A DNA stretch of 64,000 bases. It comes from Aphrophora alni (taxonomy: Eukaryota > Arthropoda > Insecta > Hemiptera > Aphrophoridae). Shown piece by piece: positions 26,252-37,664 of this stretch. The stretch is from positions 18,149,349 to 18,213,348 of the forward strand of contig OY740771.1 in assembly GCA_963513935.1 (NCBI GenBank), written 5' to 3'. Position 1 is the stretch's first letter, and each line of letters starts with the position of its first letter. Made by a program: the position numbers and the translations under genes. The notes beneath the pieces are model-generated. The model worked only from the letters and a program-made list of their open reading frames with translations, was not told where the DNA came from and searched no databases.

Positions 26252-28981
26252 GTTGACTTCTGTCAACAGTTGTTTACTTCTGACCAGGCTTAAAATTCCT
26301 TTGCGTATAACGTTGAGGCTGAGATACAGTGTGTTAGAAAAATACTGTTCAAGAAAAAAAAACTTTTGATTCGTAATTATGAAATAACTAGTGTTCTTAA
26401 ATAAAAAATGTGTAAATGAAAGATAGTTGGTATTAAGTAGAGTATCTAGAATAAAAGATTGATTACTAGAATAACTTTTATAGAATAAAATGTAAATTCC
26501 TATATAAAGAACTTAGAATAATTTAAAATAAAACTTTCTTTTCGAAATTGGATAATAGTAGGTAGAAAGAAATACAATAGCAATAAATCTGCGATGCTAG
26601 GAATACAATCGGCAAAGAGGACGATATTTCAACTTCGGGTGAACCGATTTTAATGAAATTTTTTATGAATTTAAATTTTGTTTTCTTCGAATACATGCAT
26701 TTAATAACATGAACATTTGGGAGGTGGGAAGGCGTTTATGTAGTAGAAGGATTGTTTTATTCACATGAATGAGGCAATCTAGAACTGCACGAAAGCGTGT
26801 TGTGAAGTTGAAGTGTGTGGTAGCGGTATTTCGAATCGAGTAGAGGTATCGCATTTCAACCACTGCATATTTTAAGGTCATAACATGTTATTTCGTGTTA
26901 GAGTTCAGAGTGTGATCATAAGGACACATGTAAAATATTAGAGCAGTTAGAAGGACTGTAGGGGTGAAAAAGAGGAGAAAAAATGCATAACAATAGTGTG
27001 ACATTATTACATAAAGAAATTCATGTAATAAACTTTAGACAGATGTTGAATGAAAATAAATTGTAGGAAATACAGAAGTGATCAATCTGTATATACGAGA
27101 TTAAACCGGACGTGACAGAAAAGGAGTTTTTATGAAATAAAACGAATAATTTTGTATAAAAATAAATATATTAGCTGATTAGAATATGTAACTAGAGGTT
27201 AAGTTGTAAAATGATAATTTGAATGTTTGATGTTTATAAATAATAAGGATTAGTTGATAATATGATATGAAAAATTGTTAGTTTTAAGTGATTTATGGTT
27301 TGGAAAATGAAGGATAGTTTGTAAAAGTTTGAGAAATGTATGTGAAAATTTGCCAAGACAAATGTAATAGAATTTTTATGTTTTTTGATTTTAAATAATG
27401 AATAAAAGAAGTTAAGTTTTTGTTTTTAAAAGAAAAAAGTAGTAAAATAATAATAATTAGAGAGATTTTAATGAATTTTATAGAAAAGATAAATAAGTAA
27501 TGTTTTTTAAATAAATAATAATGGAATTTGAAATAATAGATGATGTTAAGCAGTTATTTGATAAAGGTGTTTGAAGATTTTGATGAAATAAGGTGTTTAG
27601 CTGTGAAACAATGTAAGATTTTTTTTTAGGAAGTTTTTGTATCTAAGTAATAGATAACTAAGGAGATTTTAATGTGAAGTAGTTTAAATGAGAGATTTTT
27701 TAAGTTTTTATATGAAGATGATGACTTTACAGAAGTGTTAAGTAAAGTAGTATTTAAAATATGAAATTGTTCTGTTGAGAAGCTTTTATAAAGAGGATAG
27801 TTAGTTGCATTGATGGTAATTTTTAGTTTTTAAGAGATTTTTTGAGTACTGCGATGATATGATGAAGAACACGACGATTTTTATGAAATAAGAGGAGATT
27901 TAGGGAATTCTACGAAATACGACGATTATTATGATTTTTAAAGGAAGCTACGATGAGATGATGAGATTATTTATAAAATAATATGTAGGTAACCCGCGGG
28001 ACTGCATAAGTAAATAATGAAGAAGTTTTATTTAGGGGATTAATGCAACTTAATTATTAAAATATGAAAGATTTAAGATAGAAGGAATTTTTAAGATAAG
28101 GTACTAAGAGATAATACAAAATTGTAAAGAAGTAATTTTGAAATAGATATGATGAGTTTTGTAAGTTGAATTTTTTTTGAAGATAATGATGTCATATATT
28201 TTTTTGTAGAAGTGAAGAGTTTTTCGTAATTGCTAAAATCAGTAGTGAACATTTTATCCCAGCAAAACAAAGAGTAATTAAGAATTTGATAAAAAATAAA
28301 TAATAATGTAAGATTATAATTGAAAAGTTTTAATGTAAATTGAAGTGATTTTAAATAATAAGTAAATGATTTTGTAATGATGTTAAATAATAATGAGAAG
28401 TTTTAAATTTGATTGTATTGAGTTGAAAGAAATATTCAGATGAATAGTTAGAGATAAATGTAGATTTTCAGTAAGGATGTAAAATATTGCGTCTTGGCAA
28501 AGAGATAACGTGAGAAAATAAATGTCTGATGACAGGAAGGGGATACAGACAGATGTCAACGAGATAAGGTTTGAGTGACAGATCCTGTCAACAAAAAATA
28601 TGGATGGGAAAGCTTTTAATCAACGGATGTTGAAATAAAGGCGGATGATGGGCTTTCTTTAAGTAAATAAAGATAAGGTTTAGTGCTAATGGAATTATTT
28701 TTAATATTGATGAGTTATGATAACTAAATAAATAGTTAGGATAGTAAAGTAGGATTTTTAGTAAGTAAATTTTTTTATTTTTTATTAGAAAAGAGAATCT
28801 TTCCTACAATAAATACACTTGAGGTATTTATTTCTTGTTTATGTCCTTAACTTCTGAAATAAAAAGTCTTGAAAATCTATTGAAAATTTTCTTTTGATTT
28901 TTTTTCGAATTGAATTTTATATATATATAGAAAGATTTGTACTACAATACGTGTATTGTAATACAAATCTTGTGGGGTTTT

Positions 28982-30431
28982 TGTAATAATGTGAAAAATT
29001 AGAGTCAGAGTTTACCACATATTTAAGAGTGCGCGTTAAAAGTACAAGGGAGAGGGAAGCTTTTGTAACAATATTCAGTCTTCAGTAAATTCGTTTATAG
29101 AAACAAGATAGATTTTCAAGACAACAAAAATAAATAACCATGTATAATATTAGTATAACATAATTAACTACAAGTGTTTAATTTTAGTATAACATAAGTG
29201 ATTACAAGTGTTTATTTGTTTTATAAGTATTTAATAATTTGTGCGAAAAAGTAAGGGTGTGTGAACTGTTTGTAACAGCAAAAATAACAGCTCAAATGAG
29301 GAACAGTTTCCAGTTATAGGACAAGAGATCTCGTGGCGAATTTCTAAGCTAGTCTAGGTTCAGTACTCAAAGAGTAGAGACATATTTCTGTTTTCAGAGC
29401 GGTCAGAAATTTTTTATAAAATGTAGTGCTAAAGTATCGAAAATCGGTTATTCGAGCATAGACATGTATTAGTGAATGAGGTTTGTTTGTGAATTGACTT
29501 TTTGTTTTATAAAAAGACTAAGAAACGTACATTTTATATAGATGATGCAATATTTGCACGTGTTCAACAAAATGAACAATGAACTTTCGAGATAGACATA
29601 AGTTTTTATGAAAATAAAGAACTGTATACTTTGTGTCAAAAGACGTTTTAAAAGGTATTATCGACGTGTGTGACCAAAATTATGACAATTAATCTCTCAA
29701 CATGTGTAGATAACAAGCAGGTACCATCACAAAAGCCTACGTCTCAGCGGACCGGAGTACTGGATGAAAATTCAACAAAGGACCTGAACTCAGTGTTAAA
29801 GAACACTAAAAATATCAAGTATTGTTAAAACATTTATAATAACTATTTGTTCTATGTTTTTATGTAAGAATTTATAATTTAAATAACTTTTAAAAAATCA
29901 TTATTTCATATCTTTGAAATCAAAGATATTTCATGAATTCAACATTTGGTTGAATAAAGTAAATTCAAATGAAAGACTTACAGATGATACTAAACTGTTT
30001 GTTTCACTAAATAACTTTCAGAAGTTGCAACATAAAATTTAAAGTAGAGTCAAGAATTTTTTTGTCAGAATTTAAAACCTTCCTCAAAGGGAAATATAAC
30101 AAATTTAAAATAGGATGTATAATTTATAATTTTATATTTGAATTATTCATGTATGTGTACGATTTTAATTAATAAAAGTTTGTTGTTAAATTTCAGCTAC
30201 AAATGTTTTCATTTATAAAAAACCAATATTACTGTGGAGTACACTGTTAAAAGAGCTCACGACCCTTGAGACTATAAATTTATTAAATTCATTTTTTTGT
30301 TAAATAATGACGAAAGTCTGGCGCCCAATAATATTAAAATAACCACACATAAACTCACTTTTCTTCAAGATAAAATAAAATTTGAGAACTCTTCATGTTC
30401 AAAATAAATTTTTTTCCTTCTTTTTCTTGTT
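28982..30431 (+). repeat. 3' LTR of copy B
   Basis: 1,450 bp, following CTTGTGGGGTTTT. The box TGGCGCCC is at 30319-30326. It differs from the 5' LTR at about nine sites scattered mainly over its first 700 bases. Confidence 0.88.
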
Positions 30432-30435
30432 GATA

Positions 30436-32532
30436 ATATTATAATTATCACATATAACAAGGGAAAGGTATACAAGGAAAGCAGACTCCAAGTTATGTAT
30501 ATAAATAAAGATAAGAGATAATTAGTTATGTAACTACTTATGTAAATCTTTAATATTTTGGTTAGACTATGGTTGGACAAATTCCATCACAGCTTTAGAC
30601 CCCAATTTTAGTGCAATTTTTAAATAAGTTACTGTTTTAGTGAAAGTAAATTAAGACATAATAGTAATTATTTGTTATTAATATTGTTGTAAAAAAGACT
30701 GGAATTGACATTATGTTTTACAATTATGCCCTTGTTTTAAATTATTAAACTTTGATCATCTGTTTAGCTGACCAATGACTGTACCTACCAACAAAATCCT
30801 AATCTGTGCTCTAAGTCGATTGCATTCATTTTAAAATTCATTCATAAAGAATTGCAGTTTAACCAGATTATGTAAAAGCAGTTATGTAAGATAAGGGGTA
30901 ATCTACTTTGAAATCCAACTTTATCACAAAAGAGTCCAAGGTTGTTTTTAGTGTAGGTACAAATCGTGGTGAGTGTATAGTATTTATACAAATTTATTTC
31001 GCTGACACAACTGAAATGCAATGTGAAATCCATTTCTTATATGCAAGGAATATGAAACCAGCTGAAATTCACTGTAAATTCTTTATGTTTTTTGCAGAAC
31101 ACCCAACATGTACTACAATGTTATACAAATTCCTAGCGGTTTCACAAAGAGAATGTGATCAAACAAGCCATTAACATGTGGTTTCATTGGAGGCAGTGTC
31201 TTTATATGATATGGGAATACAACACATGGTGCCCTGCAATGACAAATACCTTAACAAAAACATAAAAAGTGTATAATGTATATACTTCAAATAACAATAC
31301 ATTATATTTTCTTAATACCCTAACAGAATTTACTTTCTGGACGTCTCTTGTAAATGCGTATGAAATAGTGTAATATTCACAATTTTGATATATTTACGTT
31401 AAGATACATTTGATTGAGAGAATTGAAATTAATTGCAGGTATTGTGAGTAATCCATAAATTTAATAAAATTGTAAAAGGTTTTATTGCATGGATTATTTG
31501 TGTTCAAAGAACGATAATAAAAAGTTGAATGTAGAGACAGGATTTCAGAATAGTTAAACTTATAGAACTAAGTATGTGTGTTATTTGAAAAAATTATAAA
31601 AAATGATTAGTTTACAATTTTGTAATTAAAATAATTATAACAAAATTAACTAAATTGGTGTATTTAGTGAAATTAAGAGAAAATTGTTTTGTGAAGTGAT
31701 GAGAAATGAAGTTGTCAGAAATGAAGTGCACATGAGAGACCTATCAAAATATAGATAGAAGTAGTGGGGGAATGCACAAGCCATTCTAACAGGAACAGAG
31801 GAACTAAAAATATGTGGAATAGACACTCCGCCATTAGCAGTGCTGCACGCAGACTATTCGATCATCAACGCAGATCGCCTGAACATCTAGAGCAACGATC
31901 AGTGCATATTCCATGGTTTGATACTGTTATTTAACTTTGAATCTAAAACTAAATTCAGTGCAAAGTTACGCCTTGGTATAGAGTAAAAAAGAACATTATA
32001 ATTGGTAATTTATGTCTTTAAAAAGTAGAGGCAATCAGTTTAAATAATAGTGCTGTAATGTAATGAAATACATTGGCTAATTAATAGCTAACTGAATTGT
32101 ATAAACTTTGATTTTGAATTTGATAATTAAGAATATTTGTAACATCAATTAATGTTTAATATTTATGAAACTAATGTCTAATAATTTGTCATGTTATTCA
32201 CTGAACATATTTCAAAGAAAGTTAAGCAAAACGGCTTGACTAGATTCTGTATGTTTCAAATATGAATAGAACTTGTTAATAAATGTATGTTTTTATTTCA
32301 GAGGTTTCATGATCATTTAGCGTATCTAGTACATTTTCCCGTAATTTTACCCAAGGTAAAAAAGAGTAGAATGAACAAGTGTTTGTGCTTTTAGCACAAA
32401 ATGGCACTCAACAAGTAACAGTAAATTCATTCCAAGTAAAAAATTCATTGTTTTTAATATATATAATAATAACATATTTTCTTTAGTAAATTTTTACATT
32501 ATTACAGTAGTTAAAAATAATTAAAAACTTAC
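30436..32532. other. Intron sequence, one mariner-like fragment, otherwise nothing
   Basis: AT-rich intron following copy B. Apart from the fragment at about 31010-31170, no gene or repeat was identified. A GC-richer patch at 31780-31920 was not classifiable. Confidence 0.4.
31012..31170 (+). pseudogene. Mariner transposase N-terminal fragment
   Basis: The plus frame reads EMQCEIHFLYARNMKPAEIH, followed by a diverged second helix-turn-helix half ending YKFLAVSQRECDQTSH. This is the pattern of the first DNA-binding domain of mariner transposases. The catalytic part is absent. The call rests on a short match. Confidence 0.5.
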
Positions 32533-32802
32533 ACGACTTTCTCTGTGTAAAGCCAAAACGCTCTTCAAAGACTGTGGATGTCCACAACCACAGGTTTTCT
32601 TTGGTGTATTACTAATATTAGATGTTCCTTCTAAATAGTTCATCTCATCACCCGGATTTAAATTCTCATCATACTCTTTCAGTATTCGGTGAGGACTTAA
32701 GTGAGCATAGATGAAAGCATATGTTGTTAATATGGAATTATCTGCTGTAGCATTTATGAATGTAAAGCACTCACCACCTCCTCCTTCTATCAAAAAGGAG
32801 AT
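32533..32802 (-). CDS. Host ciliary-type gene, 90-codon exon
   Basis: The minus strand shows ACATATTTCAG, then 270 open bases, then the donor GTAAGT. The exon reads ISFLIEGGGGECFTFINATA, then DNSILTTYAFIYAHLSP, then a polar stretch ending LKSVLALHRESR. The first 50 residues look like the closing strands of an Ig-like domain followed by a conserved-looking segment. I associate this kind of segment with CFAP47-type axonemal proteins but cannot confirm it without a search. Residues 60-90 hold a CGCG cysteine cluster and look like a linker. Phase 0 on both sides fits the exons at 40146-39913 and 18944-18867. Confidence 0.8.
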
Positions 32803-33329
32803 CTGAAATATGTTAAGTTAGAATATTATTTACTGAAATAGAAATATACAAATAAAAAAAGCAAATGTCCTAAGTGAACCAACAATGTCCAGTCCAAATC
32901 TCTGAACCTAGAAACATGTTTATTCCTTCCATAACATATGAACCTGCACATATACATAAAAACAAATGTATGATTCTTTAAAACCCCTATAATTTGTTTC
33001 AGGCCTATTGGAGCTAATTTTTCCCTATATAGCTATGATATCTGGATAAGGGTTTAGTTTTGTTAATTCAAATAAATGATTCAGTAGTTCCCAAGGTATA
33101 ATGATATTTTTCTTCATGAGTAATAAATTATTATATTATATTATATTATTACATTATACAATTTCTTACAATTTTCAACGACAACATATATTTTTTTCAA
33201 TATCAAAGTTAGTAATTTGAATACTAATTGAAATAAAATTTTGTTTTGAAATTGGTGAAATATTTTTTGTGAAAATATTGATTAGAAATCAGGTAAGAAG
33301 AAAAATTTACAGAAGAGAACACTCTACGC
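32803..33329. other. Intron sequence, nothing recognised
   Basis: AT-rich, with a short TTATA repeat near 33128-33160. Confidence 0.4.
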
Positions 33330-33855
33330 TTAACTCTTTACTTATCACTATCATTATTATTTCACTGAAGAACATTCCCTCCCTTTTTGTCTCAGATTTC
33401 GTTTTTTTTGTTTTTTTTTAAATTTAAATTTTTTTTTTTTACCATTACAGCTGAAAATAAAGTTAATACTTAAAATTTTATAAAATAAAATAAAAACAAT
33501 AAATTGTCTTCCTAATTTTAATTTAGTTACTATGGTTACACAATAACACAATAAAAGAACAATGTGTAGCAACTTCGATATAATCAAATTACACTGAACA
33601 TTCCCTTAGATTTTTTTTTTTTTTTTTTTTTTTTACAATTATAGCTAATACTTAAAATTTTATAAAATAAAATAAAAAACAATGTATTTTCTTCCTAATT
33701 TTAATTTAGTTACTATAGTTACACAATAAAAGAATAATGTGTATAGAACAACTTTGAAATAACCAAATTAAAGTTATTTTTCAATAGGTGACTTTTGTAA
33801 AATAACTAATTGTTCATTGTCAGGCATTGGCCGACATGAGAGTTGTAAGGGTTAA
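33330..33855. mobile_element. TTAA-flanked MITE with internal duplicated unit, copy 1
   Basis: Starts TTAACTCTTTACTTATCACT and ends GTTGTAAGGGTTAA. Inside are two related blocks of roughly 200 bp, each with AATACTTAAAATTTTATAAAAT, then CTTCCTAATTTTAATTTAG, then CACAATAAAAGAA. A second copy at 46531-47019 has the same layout. TTAA at both ends and TAAGGG-type termini fit a piggyBac-type target, but no transposase links it to that family. Confidence 0.7.
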
Positions 33856-34172
33856 TGTGTTGAACATACATTTTAATAAAGTAACTTCATGGCAAGTAAA
33901 GATTTCCTGAACACTGTCTTGAACTTAAAAAACTTCTAGCCCTGAATTCTATCTAGACTTGGTTTTGTGATTACATAGGTTACCCATACAAAAGCCTAAA
34001 GACAAAATCCCTATCTATATATACTTAGCTCATATCATCAACAATTTTGACCTGCGAGGCTCGATAGGCTATAACAGTTATTATAAACAGAAAACAATTG
34101 TTTAAGAAATTGTATTTTACAGTCTAGAAAAAAAACAATATAGCATCCTTACACAGGCCATTGTGGTGATTC

Positions 34173-35471
34173 TGTAAATTTTTATAAAAATAAACGGGGT
34201 GAATTTACTTTATTAAATTTAATTTTAAATAAAATGATTTGCACAGCTTTATGGGCGCCAGGTGACATTAGTTCACCAATTTAGAAAAAGTAAAAGTTTA
34301 ATTATTATTATTAGTTAAAAAATTCTCAGGGTCGTGATTCTTTTAAAAGTGTACTTTCCAGTGGTTATAATATGGTAAATAAGAAGTCCTTTTTTGTGTT
34401 TCTGAAAATGAACATATTAGTTTATTGAAATTATTCATACACACATATATAATTCAATGATAATTGTTTTAGGTTATACATTCTACTTAGAATCATTATA
34501 TTTTACCTTTTAAGAAGGTCAAAATCTTGAAAAATTTAATTTACTGTTTTTATTTTAGTTGCATTATTCATGTCTATGGACATCCTTGATTTTCAAACAA
34601 CAAAATAATTATTTTAGAAAATTATAAAACTTACAGCTAATACATGGAATAATAATAATAAATTCTGAATAGTTTGACAAAATTTTAATTTTGAGTGTTC
34701 ATTAACACTGTTGAAAGATGGTTACTTCTGAAGATCGCAGATGCGCGTCGGTCTCATGATGAGGGCTCTGCCAATGTTCGCACGTGTTGAGATATTTGTT
34801 TGCACAATGTTCTACATTACCAATGAAATCACGTCTGTCTCTCGCAATCATTTTTTAATAACACTCTCAACGACTGTTTTTTATTAACCTTAATCGTTTT
34901 CACCTTTTGAAAGCGACTCTTTTAGCACAAAGCACATTGTTCTGATTACAAATGAAAATATGTCTGTCACTCGTGATCATTTTCTAATCAACTCACTCTA
35001 TGATTAACTGACTAAACTGTTAGTAATTTACATAGTTGATTCTATAAAAATCACTTTAATACAACTTCCATTGTCCATGAATTTACTCCTTCACCAATCA
35101 AAAATACGTGTGACTATTTCAGACGCTGCCTTCCAACTGACTCTAAGCACGCTTGCAGATTCCGGGTATTGCATCTCAATCACATGATTATAGCCTCAAA
35201 CCCACAATAACTTAGTAACAAGTCTTTTCACCTCATATAAGCACAATTTCACACATATATTAAGTTTATCTTAAAAATAGACATTACTACCCATATAAAT
35301 ACATCTTTTGGAAATTTGTTTTAATTTACTTCGTTATATTGGAAACAGCAATAAAGCCTATTTTCGATTGAGATTATTAACTTCCGGTTTCATTTTAACC
35401 GATGACAGCATTTATCTATTTTACTGCGACTTTCCATCACATATTCAAAAATTCAAAATCTGTATATTACA
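34173..35471 (-). repeat. Solo LTR of the A/B family (copy D)
   Basis: Starts TGTAAATTTTTATAAAAATA and ends ATCTGTATATTACA, with the 4-bp duplication ATTC on both sides (34169-34172 and 35472-35475). It carries GGGCGCCA at 34253-34260 and the downstream TCTCAGGGTCGTGATTCTTTT block, which parallels TCTGGGGTCGCAAATTCTTTT in copy A. No internal region follows, so this is a recombined solo LTR of 1,299 bp. Confidence 0.8.
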
Positions 35472-35860
35472 ATTCATGACAGTGTGCGCCAACATACTGC
35501 TACCTCATAATTGAACATCTCCTCAAAACCTTTGGCTGGAAAAAATTTGATCATTCCCCCTACAGCCTATACCTAGCACCAAACAATTTTCATGTGTAAC
35601 AACATCTGATATCCTCTTTTCTAGCCATTAACATATGGTTTCCATTTCAGGTGTTATATTTCCACGTTGAAGGGTTCCAACATCCAATACGCTATTATGA
35701 CGTGTTTCAACAGTGGGAGAAATTATGAAATATAAGCCAAAAAAATGGTTCGGAAGTATATTCTTGTTTATTTTTCCTTTGTTTAAAGATGATAAACCTC
35801 TTGGTCATCGTCTTATTAAAAAAAAAAAAACGGAATAAAAGAATATAAAATAAAGGCCCC
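35472..35860. other. Short intron stretch between two solo LTRs
   Basis: Contains a 12-base A run near 35818-35830. No gene seen. Confidence 0.4.
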
Positions 35861-37664
35861 TGTGATATAGTAAATAATAGGGTTAAAAGAAGCGATGTGA
35901 TTGGATCTATAGTATATAGATCAAAGATCCTGTTTGGTTCTTAGCGTATGCTAGTGTGGTAAAATTAATTAAAGAAAGCTGTAAACTATTAGTATAAGAC
36001 GTCCAAGAAAACAATTTTGTATAATAAATACCGTAGTCATAGTATGAATTTATAATAAATGTTTTAATGGAAAATGATGTAAATGTGTAAATGAATAATT
36101 AATAATAAATTGATGTGTCAAGGAGTTTTGGAGGAACGCTTAGGTGGTAGTGGGAGAAATAATCTCGTGGCTTTTAGAGTCTTAGCATGGGATCTTACGA
36201 GGTCAACCTATAGAAGTTTGTGTAAAAAGTTTTGTTAGAAATGTAATGTATTTAATTTTCAGTCTTAGTTGAAGTGTTGAGGAGAGCAAAAATGTTAAAA
36301 GAGATGTAAGGAGTGTTTCAAGTGATAATGTCGTGTTAGTAAAGAACTAAAAAATCAATGTGGACGATAGACAGACGTAATTTGATCGGTAACATTGTGA
36401 ACATTTTAATTAATGAAAAATGTAAAAGTAGTGAGACAAAGAGTGAGACAATTTGTTTATTTGTTGATGACAGGACAACATGAACAAATATTTTAATGTA
36501 ACAGAACATACGCAAATGTGCGAAGTAAAAACTGTAATATTATGCGTGGCGCATATTGTTTTGGGGTTAGATATTTGTTATTTTGAAGGTTTGTGTATAC
36601 AAATTGTATATAAATTTTGTATACTAGTTACAATATATGTGTTTTTATTTCTAAAGTTTATGTTTTTGAGTGAATTTCTAGTTTGTGAAAGGTTTATATT
36701 TTATTAACCTAAAAGGTAAATTGTAAATCTAGGCTATAACCAAATTTTCCTATATTGAGTGTTTTACTTGATTTTACAAGTGAATATGTGTAAAGTATAT
36801 TGTTTTAGTGAAATCTAATGATATTGTCTTAGGCCTAGCTTTAGAAAGTTACTAATTACGCCTAAATTGTTGAGGTGTCTAACCTAACCTCACTTGTAAA
36901 AGTTACCTTTTTAGGGGAAATCGGTATTTTTATTTTGAAAATGTAACAAATTATTATTTTTCCCCACTAAATATATTCACAAATATATTACAAATCTCTA
37001 GTAAACGTTGAAAAAAATCCAAACAATCTATTTGTATGGTGTAATTAACAATATCTGAAATTATTCTCTTTTTACACTTCGATTTTTTGGTATTTGACCA
37101 AAAAACTCCAAATGTGATACATCTAACATTTTTTTTTACTACACACCTACATTCTATGCACCTTTCTGAATATAATGATATATAGAAGTTCTGTATAAAA
37201 TATATTTTACTATTTTTGGTAAATTGTTGAAAAACAAAAGAGAAAATTCAGTTTTTACGTAAAATAAATTTTTTTTATTTTGAAAATGTAACAATTTTTT
37301 TTTCTAAATATAATGACAAATAATACACAAAACTTTTATATCCTAGAAAAAGGTGGTAAGCTATTGATTTTGGATGATACAGGTTTTTCTGAAAAATGAT
37401 AACATCATTTTTTGACATGTAACATACTTACTCTAAAACCGTTTCAAAAAAAATAATTATTACATATATGAATTCTATGCATCTTTCTGAGAAAAATGAT
37501 GTCTTATAAGTTAGGTTTTGTATAAAAATAATATTTTTTATTAATTTTTAAACAAACGAAGAATTGTTAAGAAAATTAACCATGCCGCCTCTAGGGTTAA
37601 AAAAGGAAAGTATAAAAAAAACATAAAGTTCTAGTTGATTCAAAATTAAAAGGAAATATAAAAT

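Larger units (their letters stand above)
24802..30431 (+). mobile_element. LTR retrotransposon copy B, complete, no ORF
   Basis: 1,450-bp direct repeats at 24802-26251 and 28982-30431 flank 2.7 kb, with GATA on both outer sides (24798-24801 and 30432-30435). The LTRs start TGTAATAATG and end in TT rather than CA. By eye I count about nine differences between the LTRs, so it is older than copy A. The interior from about 26600 is homologous to the 3' half of copy A's interior, including the tract CTTGTGGGGTTTT before the 3' LTR. The gag-like region is missing. The coding orientation is plus, opposite to the host gene and to copy A. Confidence 0.88.

Noticed and set aside
30842..31033. 63-codon minus ORF at 30.8-31.0 kb
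   Set aside because: Antisense to the mariner-like fragment and without motifs or splice sites.
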